From Vibrio gazogenes (GTDB lineage Bacteria > Pseudomonadota > Gammaproteobacteria > Enterobacterales > Vibrionaceae), in assembly GCF_023920225.1 (NCBI RefSeq), contig NZ_CP092587.1, positions 1,240,001-1,304,000 on the forward strand: a DNA stretch of 64,000 nt, written 5' to 3'. This document shows, in pieces, positions 26,488 to 34,600 of the stretch (position 1 is the first letter of the stretch; the number at the start of each line of letters is the position of its first letter). The notes below the pieces were generated by a model. The model was given only the letters and a program-made list of their open reading frames with translations. It made no database searches and was not told the DNA's origin. A program made the translations under genes and the position numbers.

Positions 26488-29127
26488 ATGAGTAAAAAGC
26501 AACAGAAAAATCATGAGGAATTCCGTACTGAGGAAATGAAATTCATCAGAGAACATTTCTTTTCTTCTTTGTCAGATGGTAAATTGCTGATCCTACAAGG
26601 GCCGAGCGGCACAGGGAAAACTCATCTGGTCGATGGTTGTTTTTCCGGAAGGAAACAGGGAATGTTTATCCGACATGATATCCCCTGCACAACGCTTTAC
26701 GCTGATTTTTGTGTCTCATTGTTAAAAAGTATCCTGAATCAATATATTCCCCTGATTGAGCGTGGACGTCTTACGACGGAACAACTCAATGTTGATCATA
26801 TGCTGGCTGAGGCTACATATAAGTACATAGAAAAAATAATCGATAAGTTAACGATGTATGTGAGAAGCTGGGGAAAAGATATCCGTGATGCGCTAAAGCA
26901 CCGGAAGACAATCGATGTCAACAAGATATTTTTCTCTGAATCTAATAATATCAGGTTTGCTGAAGGTGTTATTAAGGAGCTCTCAACGGCTCTTCCTTTC
27001 AATATTGCAATATCGAATGCACAGAATTTAAATGAAAAAGATCTAGAATATATTTTTGATTTTGCTAGAAATAACACAACCCACCAGTGTTTGTTCATTC
27101 TGGAATTCACAACCAATAATTTTAAAGATGGTATTGTTAATCGAGAGTTTATCGCTCATTTATCTGAAGATTACCAGATATCGGTTCGTGCGATTACATT
27201 GGCACCGTTAAAATGGAAATATGCTTATCAGATTCCTCAACATATCTCAGTTGATGATTTGTGGGCAAAAAATTATTATGAGAGAAATGGTTTCAATTTA
27301 TTTGATCTGACCAATTTATCTCATACTGATTACCAGTATCTGGATTCAGTATTTTTTGAAGATATTACCTTTGGCCCTAGCCGAATACCGGGGATTGATA
27401 CTCAATATTCAGCCACAAAAAACAAAATATTATCTTTGAATGATCATGAGAAATGTATGCTGGTCATGTTAGGCGTACATGGTGGATTCATCAGAAAATA
27501 TCTACTGGAATATATCTTCGTTAATAAAATATTTCATCTTAAATCAGAGCACATTGAGCGTATCCTTTGCTCACTTCAAGAAAAAAAACTTGTTGTTTCA
27601 ACGGTAGAAAACGATACAGTGATGCTCTCTTTAATCCATGATTCACTTTATCCAATATTAGATAACTGTGTTGAACTGTTGAGATTTCAGAAAATTTCAT
27701 GTAGTTGCTGGCTCAATTTATATTATCAGAGAAGTGAAAATGGTTCACAACACCGAGTGGTCGATGAAAGTATCATCGATGCCAGCCCGCTGGAAATTTA
27801 TTTAAGAGTTGCATATTTCAGCTCATTGCTTGGTTCAACAGTGAGCCTGAATACCGCATGTCGGGAGTTATACCAAATTTCCAGAGTCACAGAACTACAG
27901 TCGGATATTATCAGTTTCTATCGGCGTATATCGAAGCGAGTTATTTCCAGTAACTTAGTTGTATCAGGAATAAAACCGAGAATCTTATATTTTTTAGGTG
28001 CCGGAGCATTAAATTTTCAGGCGTATGATGTCGTGTCGATGATCATTGAAAATATGCGTCAGGGTACTTTTGGCAGAATCATCCTACAGATATTTGTTGA
28101 TCAGAGGCATGAACATTTTCAAGCATCTAACCATAACTTATATAAACTATTGAATTTAAAAGACAATACTATTATTGAGGATGATATTATCTTTCTGAAA
28201 CTGATAAAAGTGATCAATGATAATGGGTTGGCAAAAAATGCAGAACTGATTAGTAAAAATCGACGTGATTATATCCGTTTAATTGAAGAAGCAAGAGTTC
28301 AAGAGAGGAAGCAGGCTAAAATTCTCAAGAAAGAAGGGGGCAGGAAGAAAAATCACTCAGTTTTGCCAACTGTATTGAAACATGCATCGATTGGTTATGG
28401 ATATCAGGAAAGTTTGACTTATATAGATGAATCTATTGCTGCCTTGACTGAGAATGATTTCTCATCTATTGAGATCCTGCAAGCAAAGCTGATCAAAGCA
28501 ATGCAACTAACACGAGTTGGTCAATTAAATGATGCTCTGACAATCATTCGTGAAATTAAAAGTAATTACCCTAATAACTATATAGAAGTAACAAATATAT
28601 GGAATTTAGAAGCCGTTATACTGTGTTATCAATATTACCAGCGTGGTAGTTCCGACCAAGATTCCCTTCTGACTGCCCGAGAACTATTCAGTGATGCTTT
28701 ACGCCACAGTCATGATGAGTTTAGAAAGATTGTTCTGGCCTCTAATATTTTCATTGTTGACCATTTCTTTGGCATGAACGATTTAGAATTAATGCGTTAT
28801 AGTCGGCATAAATTAGAAAAGTTATTAGAGAATTCGCATATAAAATTCAGATATCTCTATGTTCTGGGTTGGTATAATTTAATGAAATATTATCAACGCT
28901 TAGGGAATCAAAATAAATCAGATAATTACCGATATAAGATCGGTGCTATGAGTGATCATGATTCACTTCTATGGAAAGCTGCAATGGGAGATATTGATCC
29001 GACAGGAACTGAAGTAGAGTTTTTAGTCTCTACTCCATTTATGTTTGCATTTCTGCCTAATTATGGTTTATCTGCGCCAAGCTTCGATAACCGAGAAGAA
29101 ATTATATCATTAAGCATTTGGGAGTAA
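26488..29127 (+). CDS. Large P-loop NTPase with C-terminal helical (TPR-like) repeats, unknown function
   Basis: 879 aa. Walker A is GPSGTGKT at residues 38-45, almost at the N-terminus. The expected Walker B place (~172-180) reads NIAISNAQ, lacking the acidic pair of STAND/AAA_16 proteins (usually DDAQ/EDAQ). FILEF follows as a possible sensor strand. Then comes a winged-helix-like middle and, from ~640 on, paired helices like TPRs (TRVGQLNDALTIIREI). The plan resembles MalT/LuxR-type or other STAND regulators, but no DNA-binding HTH, protease or nuclease effector is visible at either end. Base composition is clearly more AT-rich than nearby genes. An in-frame TAA just upstream fixes the start at 26488; AAGGA lies 16 nt before it, which is distant. 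Confidence 0.8.
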   Translation: MSKKQQKNHEEFRTEEMKFIREHFFSSLSDGKLLILQGPSGTGKTHLVDGCFSGRKQGMFIRHDIPCTTLYADFCVSLLKSILNQYIPLIERGRLTTEQLNVDHMLAEATYKYIEKIIDKLTMYVRSWGKDIRDALKHRKTIDVNKIFFSESNNIRFAEGVIKELSTALPFNIAISNAQNLNEKDLEYIFDFARNNTTHQCLFILEFTTNNFKDGIVNREFIAHLSEDYQISVRAITLAPLKWKYAYQIPQHISVDDLWAKNYYERNGFNLFDLTNLSHTDYQYLDSVFFEDITFGPSRIPGIDTQYSATKNKILSLNDHEKCMLVMLGVHGGFIRKYLLEYIFVNKIFHLKSEHIERILCSLQEKKLVVSTVENDTVMLSLIHDSLYPILDNCVELLRFQKISCSCWLNLYYQRSENGSQHRVVDESIIDASPLEIYLRVAYFSSLLGSTVSLNTACRELYQISRVTELQSDIISFYRRISKRVISSNLVVSGIKPRILYFLGAGALNFQAYDVVSMIIENMRQGTFGRIILQIFVDQRHEHFQASNHNLYKLLNLKDNTIIEDDIIFLKLIKVINDNGLAKNAELISKNRRDYIRLIEEARVQERKQAKILKKEGGRKKNHSVLPTVLKHASIGYGYQESLTYIDESIAALTENDFSSIEILQAKLIKAMQLTRVGQLNDALTIIREIKSNYPNNYIEVTNIWNLEAVILCYQYYQRGSSDQDSLLTARELFSDALRHSHDEFRKIVLASNIFIVDHFFGMNDLELMRYSRHKLEKLLENSHIKFRYLYVLGWYNLMKYYQRLGNQNKSDNYRYKIGAMSDHDSLLWKAAMGDIDPTGTEVEFLVSTPFMFAFLPNYGLSAPSFDNREEIISLSIWE

Positions 29128-30059
29128 TCTTTACCAATCGTATAGTATGAATGAGCGAAAAGACTTTCCGGGCTGATACCGGGATCTGCGGATAACTCGA
29201 TGCAGTAAAAATCGTCGGTCATTTTCCCATCGATTCGCATGTAGTCTATTTTTCCGAGGGCCTTATAGAGACGCTGAACCTTTTGGGTAATATGTGTCGG
29301 CATTTCTTGTGTAACATTAATAAATTTATGTTTTTTCTGTCGGTCAGTATGACGTTTATCTTCCATTGAAAACAAGTGATCATTAAAATAATCGGGTTCA
29401 CCTTCTATAGTAATTTCAATCGCTTCACAGTGGACGATATCACCTGAACCAACGATACAGTAGGATATTTCTCTGCCAGATATAAATTCTTCCGCTAAAA
29501 TTGGCGGTTGATAGTGTAAAAGGAGTGTTTCCACTTTATTCTGGGCTTCCTGATAAGATGAAACCTTGTTACTTTGTGTGATTCCAATTGAACCTCCTTC
29601 CATTAATGGTTTCACAACCAGCGGATAATCCAGATGGCGGAGTAGCGGGATATTATCCTCTCTGCGAATTAACAGACCTTTCGGGGCTTTAATAGCAAAT
29701 TCAGCACAGATATTTTTGGATAATTCTTTATCAGAACATACCATTGCAGCATAAGGATCGGCTCCGATATATGTTAAATCATGTAATTCACATATCGATG
29801 GTACCAGTGCTCGGCGATTTCTGTTGTTTATTCCGGACCAGATACTCAAAATAATGGTCTGTTTATTCTCTCTTATATTTTCAAGCTCAACTGGATTCTG
29901 AATGTGAATCACGTTAAACCTGAGGCTCTGTAGCCCTTCGATGATGGAACTTATCGTTTTCTGTTCTGAGACTTCTAAATCTTTTCTAGATAAATCAAGT
30001 TGTTCAAAGCTTTCTGCCACATCTGAAACAAAAACAAGCGTAATTTCTTTATCGGTCAT
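29061..30059 (-). CDS. ATP-grasp ligase related to D-alanine-D-alanine ligase
   Basis: 332 aa. Ddl-like features run in order: an N-terminal domain, YIGADPYAAMVCSDKELSK, PLVVKPLMEGGSIGIT (ATP-binding Lys and Gly-rich loop), EEFISGREISYCIVG, YMRIDGK and the terminal ELSADPGISPESLF. The last motif in Ddl is E-x-N-x-x-P-G; here Ser290 replaces the metal-binding Asn. The protein probably forms an amide or peptide bond through an acyl phosphate, but its substrates are unknown and it need not act on D-Ala. The first base of its ATG is the last base of the right inverted repeat; AAGGA is 12 nt upstream. The recombinase gene is 15 bp upstream on the same strand. It overlaps the NTPase gene by 67 bp tail to tail. 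Confidence 0.85.
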   Translation of the reverse strand: MTDKEITLVFVSDVAESFEQLDLSRKDLEVSEQKTISSIIEGLQSLRFNVIHIQNPVELENIRENKQTIILSIWSGINNRNRRALVPSICELHDLTYIGADPYAAMVCSDKELSKNICAEFAIKAPKGLLIRREDNIPLLRHLDYPLVVKPLMEGGSIGITQSNKVSSYQEAQNKVETLLLHYQPPILAEEFISGREISYCIVGSGDIVHCEAIEITIEGEPDYFNDHLFSMEDKRHTDRQKKHKFINVTQEMPTHITQKVQRLYKALGKIDYMRIDGKMTDDFYCIELSADPGISPESLFAHSYYTIGKDYSQMLNDIISSRLSKLGADKP

Positions 30060-30079
30060 AATTACTAGTTATCCTTACT
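30059..30079 (-). repeat. Right inverted repeat (21 bp) of the putative invertible segment
   Basis: Exact reverse complement of 26464-26484. On the minus strand it contains the last bases and TAA stop of the recombinase gene (30075-30077), AAGGA, the ACTAGT core, and the first base of the ATP-grasp ATG. Confidence 0.9.
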
Positions 30080-31040
30080 TTATCATGATGCGACTCCTGA
30101 TCCGGGCTTGTTGTAGTTTCTCCTGAAGTGCTGTATCTGATACGTGCGTATATATCTCCGTCGTTGCAATGTTACTGTGGCCGAGCAATCGCTGGACAAA
30201 ACGAATGTCCAACCCGGATTCGAGTAATTCACAGGCGGCACTGTGTCTGAGCATATGTGGCGTGACTTTGATTTGGGTGTGGGCATCAATCGAGAGTTCC
30301 CGAATCAGTTTACGCAGAAACTGAGTCGAGGCGGGTTGTCCCCGGCTATTGACCAGAAAATTGTCAGCTGTCGGGGCAGTGACAGTTCTTTCGCACATAT
30401 AAAGCATGACCAGATCACGTAATTCTTGATCCGGCAGATAGACATATCGCTCTCTGGAACCTTTGCCCAGTATTTTCAGCTTCCCTTCGTGGACAAAGAT
30501 ATCGGTTATTTTCAGGCTGGCCAGCTCGCTTACCCGGATACCTGTTGCAATCAGCAGTTCAACCGACAAAAGTTTCGTCAACTGATTGAGGGCTCTTTTA
30601 CTCGTGATCTGAGGTATTTTTGTGGCTGAAGATGACTGTTTGATGGGCTGGCAGATGTTGGCTCGGGCACTGGTCAGCATTTGTCTGAGATCGGAGCGGG
30701 GAACATTTCTGGGGAGACGTTTCGGGATTTTTAACTCAAAACGGAACTTATGGAATGGATTGATTTCGATACTCTCTTCCTGTTCCAGCCACTTAAACAT
30801 TGCCTTGATACAAGCCAGTTTTCTTTTGATCGAGGTCGGAACTAACTGGCGTGTTATCAGATGTTCATGGTATTCGGTTAGTTGCTGTTTCCCGATATCC
30901 TGTAAAAATGTATGGATGCCCATGTAGTGTATAAACTGCTGTAAATCACAGTGATAGGCTTTAATTGTGTGTTTGGAGAGCCCTCTGCATTTTTCACAGA
31001 ATAGCAAATACGCAGCGACTGTTTTACCAAGATTTTTCAT
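30075..31040 (-). CDS. Tyrosine recombinase (XerC/D-like integrase family)
   Basis: About 321 aa with an N-terminal SAM-like core-binding domain (GLSKHTIKAYHCDLQQF) and a catalytic domain with the complete set of residues: Arg in TGIRVSEL, Lys in ILGKGSRERYV, HxxR in HMLRHSA, His in LLGHSNI and the nucleophile Tyr in TEIYTHVSD. It is likely the enzyme acting on the flanking 21-bp repeats, since its own stop codon lies in one of them. ATG 31040 is chosen; a GTG at 31052 is in frame with no better ribosome site. It is not the housekeeping XerC or XerD, judging by context. Base composition is nearer to the host than that of the NTPase gene. Confidence 0.93.
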   Translation of the reverse strand: MKNLGKTVAAYLLFCEKCRGLSKHTIKAYHCDLQQFIHYMGIHTFLQDIGKQQLTEYHEHLITRQLVPTSIKRKLACIKAMFKWLEQEESIEINPFHKFRFELKIPKRLPRNVPRSDLRQMLTSARANICQPIKQSSSATKIPQITSKRALNQLTKLLSVELLIATGIRVSELASLKITDIFVHEGKLKILGKGSRERYVYLPDQELRDLVMLYMCERTVTAPTADNFLVNSRGQPASTQFLRKLIRELSIDAHTQIKVTPHMLRHSAACELLESGLDIRFVQRLLGHSNIATTEIYTHVSDTALQEKLQQARIRSRIMIK

Positions 31041-31110
31041 GGTGATGCTCACTTTAAAACTGATATCTTACTGTTTTATAGAGCATTTTTAAATTATAAT
31101 GATTTCTTTA

Positions 31111-32346
31111 TCATTGTTCGTTCAGGATGGATTCATTTTTGTCGGTCATAATCAGACTTAGCAGATTGCTCTCATGTAGTGCCCGTTTAATTAATGCATA
31201 GCCCCCAATCGTGTCCTGTTGTTGAAAACGGGCTTGTTCAAGGCGTAAATCCCCGGCAAAGCTGGGAAGAGTCTGTCGCTGAATTTGTTCCAACAATAGG
31301 GGAAATAATATCGGGGCTGTCTGAACCATTTCTCCGGCAAACAGAATTTTTTCCGGATTGAATACATTTACCAGCATCCCCAGCACACGGCCGAGATATT
31401 GGGCGGCTTGCTCGATAATATGTGTTGCGACGCCATCGCCCTGAATCGCGGCGTGACAGAGGCGTTCTATGGTGAGATTATCCGCAGTTAAGACACTTTG
31501 ATGGCCGCGTTGCAGTAGCGTTTGTGTTTGCTTGAGCAGCGCTTGATTCGAAACGACGGTCTCAAGACAACCAAAGCTACCGCAGTGGCAGCGTTGTCCG
31601 AATGGATCAATCTGAATATGCCCGATCTCGCCAATCGGGCGGTGTTTGCCCAAAAGCAATTGCCCGTCGGTGATAATCCCGGCTCCGACGCCGTGATGAA
31701 TACTGATCAGGATGAAGTCATCGCATTGTTTCGCTTTTCCCAGATAGTATTCCGAGAGTGCTCGGGCTCGAATGTCATTGCCGATGTAGACGGGTAATGC
31801 CAGATCTTCAAGCGCTGAGGACAACTTAAGGCCGGCAATTTTATGGTTGGGAGAGTAATGGATCATCCCTGAAGTTGGATCGACCAAACCTGCCATGGTC
31901 ACCGCAATGGCAATCAAATGATGTGTCGCATACCGAGTTCGGATTTGACAGATTTCATGGCGGAGCGTGTCAACGATGCCTTGTGTATCGTGAGACTCAA
32001 TCGATGTTTGCTGAACATGATGAATCTGACCGGATAAATCCATCAGACTTGCCTGAATCATATCCCGACCTAACCGACAAGAGATAAAGTAGAAATCTCG
32101 CTGATTGGTGGTCAGCGAGATTGCCGGGCGTCCACCGGTTGAGGCTTGTTGTTCAACCTCAGAAATGAGATTGTGGGACAGTAGCTGACGCGTGATATTG
32201 GTGATACTGGCTGGTGCCAATGCACTCTGTTGAGCAATTCGGACGCGGGAAATCGGGCCTTCTTGGTCGATCAACTGATAGACCAGTGCCGCATTAACCT
32301 GTTTGAGTTGCTCGTGATTTGTCACTTGTCTGCTACGTTTGACCAT
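31111..32346 (-). CDS. nagC: NagC-like ROK family transcriptional regulator
   Basis: A 411-aa repressor. The N-terminal winged helix has QLIDQEGPISRVRIAQQSALAPASITNITRQL. The ROK sugar-binding domain has GVGAGIITDGQLL and GEIGHIQIDPFG, and the zinc motif is CHCGSFGCLE. Vibrio/E. coli NagC represses nag genes and is released by GlcNAc-6-P. It is the last gene of nagBAC, with its ATG directly following the nagA stop (TAAATG). Mlc is the closest alternative, but the context favours NagC. A weak AATGAT/ATCATT hairpin lies just past its stop. Confidence 0.9.
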   Translation of the reverse strand: MVKRSRQVTNHEQLKQVNAALVYQLIDQEGPISRVRIAQQSALAPASITNITRQLLSHNLISEVEQQASTGGRPAISLTTNQRDFYFISCRLGRDMIQASLMDLSGQIHHVQQTSIESHDTQGIVDTLRHEICQIRTRYATHHLIAIAVTMAGLVDPTSGMIHYSPNHKIAGLKLSSALEDLALPVYIGNDIRARALSEYYLGKAKQCDDFILISIHHGVGAGIITDGQLLLGKHRPIGEIGHIQIDPFGQRCHCGSFGCLETVVSNQALLKQTQTLLQRGHQSVLTADNLTIERLCHAAIQGDGVATHIIEQAAQYLGRVLGMLVNVFNPEKILFAGEMVQTAPILFPLLLEQIQRQTLPSFAGDLRLEQARFQQQDTIGGYALIKRALHESNLLSLIMTDKNESILNEQ

Positions 32347-33498
32347 TTAGTGCATGTCCTTTGTCCACTCGCCATTGACCAGCGTATTGATGACCTGATA
32401 AGCCGGATCAAGAATGGTCAGGTTGGCAATCATGCCGGGACGAATGGCACCAAGCAGGTGATCCATTTTGATCGCCCGGGCCGGGTAGAGTGTTGCCATC
32501 CGGAAGGCTTCTTCCTGTGGAATTTCGGCTTGTTCAATCAGTAGACGAATCCCTTCATTCATCGTGAGCGCTGAGCCGCCCAGTGTACCATCCTGATCGA
32601 CACACTGGCCGTCGCGGATAAATACGGGGGTGCCACAAAAATCAAACTCGGTCATCCCTGCCGGAGGGGTCGCAGCGGCGGTTGCATCCGTTACCAGACA
32701 AAGCCGCTCGCCCATGACTGTCTTGGCGGTGCGGATGTTCGCCCAATGGACATGGTAACCATCAGCGATGATGCCGGCATACACATCATTGCGATCAAAG
32801 ACCGCACCGACGACACCGGGAGAACGGCCATTTTCCATCGAGGTCATGGCATTATACAGATGCGTTGCAAAGCTCGCGCCCTGTTCAAATGCTTGGCTGG
32901 CTTGCTCATAGGTTGCTGCCGTATGACCGACACTGACGACAATCCCTGCTTTGTGCAGTTGTCTCAGGTGCTCGCTGTGATTCATTTCTGGGGCGAGTGT
33001 GACTTTTTTCAGCCATGGCGCCTGTTCAGCCAACCAGCTGATCATGTCATCGCTTGGATGGCGCAATTGCTGGAGCGGATGAATCCCTTTACGTACAGGG
33101 TTGGTATAAGGCCCTTCAAGATGCATTCCCAACACTTGGTGTTGATGTTGGGTCATATACTGACGTGTCGTCTCAACCGCTTGACGAATCACATCGTCAC
33201 TGTCACTGATCAAGGTCGGCAGAAAGCTGGTTGTACCGGTTTTCAGATTGGTGAGATGCATGTGTTCGAGCGTTTCCACAGTCGGCGCGCTATTGAACAT
33301 CACGCCACCGCAGCCGTTCAACTGTAAGTCGATAAAGCCGGGAGACAAAATATGGCCATGTAAATCGAACCGAGGGATATCTTCCGACAGTTCTGATATC
33401 GGGACTAAAGCGTGAATTTTCCCTTTGCTGATAACAACCGCAGTATCCAGTAATTTTTCATCGCCTGTCAGAATTTCACCGTGACATAATGCGAACAT
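32347..33498 (-). CDS. nagA: N-acetylglucosamine-6-phosphate deacetylase
   Basis: A 383-aa cytosolic metalloenzyme making GlcN-6-P and acetate from GlcNAc-6-P. Amidohydrolase-fold marks: SPGFIDLQLNGCGGVMFN, HLEGPYTNPVRKGIH (metal Glu), VSVGHTAATYEQA, FATHLYNAM, IADGYHVH and VTDATAAA. Length is normal. It sits between nagB and nagC with no intergenic bases on either side. Confidence 0.96.
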   Translation of the reverse strand: MFALCHGEILTGDEKLLDTAVVISKGKIHALVPISELSEDIPRFDLHGHILSPGFIDLQLNGCGGVMFNSAPTVETLEHMHLTNLKTGTTSFLPTLISDSDDVIRQAVETTRQYMTQHQHQVLGMHLEGPYTNPVRKGIHPLQQLRHPSDDMISWLAEQAPWLKKVTLAPEMNHSEHLRQLHKAGIVVSVGHTAATYEQASQAFEQGASFATHLYNAMTSMENGRSPGVVGAVFDRNDVYAGIIADGYHVHWANIRTAKTVMGERLCLVTDATAAATPPAGMTEFDFCGTPVFIRDGQCVDQDGTLGGSALTMNEGIRLLIEQAEIPQEEAFRMATLYPARAIKMDHLLGAIRPGMIANLTILDPAYQVINTLVNGEWTKDMH

Positions 33499-34311
33499 TT
33501 ACTCTGTTCCTCCAAATTGCTCAATTTCAGCCGCTTCAAGCTGCTGAAAATAGCGTAGTGTTTTGACTTTCAGTTCCATCGCAGCGGGCTCATCGCAGAT
33601 CAGAAGACTCCGGGGATGCATCTGCAAAGCAGAGACAGTCCACAAATGATTGACTGCGCCTTCGACACCGGCCTGTACTGCCAACGCTTTGTTCGGGCCT
33701 GTGGCAAGAATCAAAACTTCTTTGGCATCCAGTAATGTGCCGACTCCGACGGTGAGCGCCATTTTCGGTACCTGATTGATATCGTTTTCGAAGAAACGGG
33801 CATTATCAATGATCGTTTCTTGGGTCAGGGTCTTGATTCGGGTTCTGGATGCTAAAGACGAGGCTGGCTCATTAAATGCTATATGTCCGTCACTGCCGAC
33901 ACCACCAAAGAAGAGATGAATACCGCCGAACTGCTTAATCGTCGCTTCATAGGCCTGACATTCTGCCTCTAAATCAGGTGCCATGCCATTTAAAATGTGA
34001 ATATTTTTCTTTTGGATATCCACATGATTGAAGAAGTTTTCAAACATAAAGTGATGATAACTTTGAGGATGATCTGGCGAAAGTCCGACATATTCATCCA
34101 TATTGAAAGTTACGACATGTTCAAAACTGACGGCACCCGCCTGATACAACTGAATCAGAGACTGATACGTTGTGAGTGGGGTACTGCCGGTGGGTAGACC
34201 TAACACAAAAGGCCGTTCAGCCGTTGGTTGAAACGCTTTGATTTTTTCAACGATATAGTGTGCGGTCCAGTGACCGACTTGGTGCTTATTTTTTAAAGGT
34301 AATAAACGCAT
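33499..34311 (-). CDS. nagB: Glucosamine-6-phosphate deaminase
   Basis: A 270-aa enzyme converting GlcN-6-P to fructose-6-P and ammonia, hexameric in relatives. [15 protein letters not shown] binds phosphate, FNMDEYVGL contains the catalytic Asp, and [27 protein letters not shown] has the active-site His. It is a few residues longer than the usual 266. GAGAGA precedes the ATG. First gene of nagBAC, divergent from nagE. Confidence 0.96.
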   Translation of the reverse strand: MRLLPLKNKHQVGHWTAHYIVEKIKAFQPTAERPFVLGLPTGSTPLTTYQSLIQLYQAGAVSFEHVVTFNMDEYVGLSPDHPQSYHHFMFENFFNHVDIQKKNIHILNGMAPDLEAECQAYEATIKQFGGIHLFFGGVGSDGHIAFNEPASSLASRTRIKTLTQETIIDNARFFENDINQVPKMALTVGVGTLLDAKEVLILATGPNKALAVQAGVEGAVNHLWTVSALQMHPRSLLICDEPAAMELKVKTLRYFQQLEAAEIEQFGGTE

Positions 34312-34460
34312 TTTCTCTCTCCATGCATCATACTGACACTCTGATTCACTGCAGTGTTTGCGTGTTCATTGGCTCATTGCATCGGTTTTTACTGTGCACT
34401 GCCTCGGAAAATCACGCGCTGAGACGATCAGAATGTAAAGTGAACTTAATTCATATATTG

Positions 34461-34488
34461 AATAAACTTTTCGATTAGTGCAAATAAA
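34461..34488. promoter_or_regulatory. Putative NagC operator in the nagB-nagE spacer
   Basis: AATAAACTTTTCGATTAG followed by TGCAAATAAA has the AATAA...TTCG...AATAA pattern of NagC boxes. It lies between the divergent nagB and nagE, where NagC acts in relatives. A half CRP site (TGTGA) is near 34520. By eye only. Confidence 0.45.
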
Positions 34489-34600
34489 ATGTCGTATTGC
34501 TTTACAAAAATATCAATTGTGTGACATATATATTAGGTCTTAGTTTACTGGATGAATTAAGATATCTGTGTAATGTACGAATCATGTGATGGAGGGTGCA

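Larger units (their letters stand above)
26464..30079. mobile_element. Putative invertible DNA segment carrying two convergent genes
   Basis: 3.6 kb bounded by perfect 21-bp inverted repeats, with a tyrosine recombinase gene whose stop codon lies in the right repeat. The segment contains exactly two convergent genes overlapping by 67 bp at their 3' ends. Inversion between the repeats would keep both frames whole and exchange their upstream regions: left promoter/leader versus recombinase cotranscription. This geometry resembles known tyrosine-recombinase phase switches, but here two whole genes rather than a promoter would be swapped. Inferred from one orientation. Confidence 0.65.
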
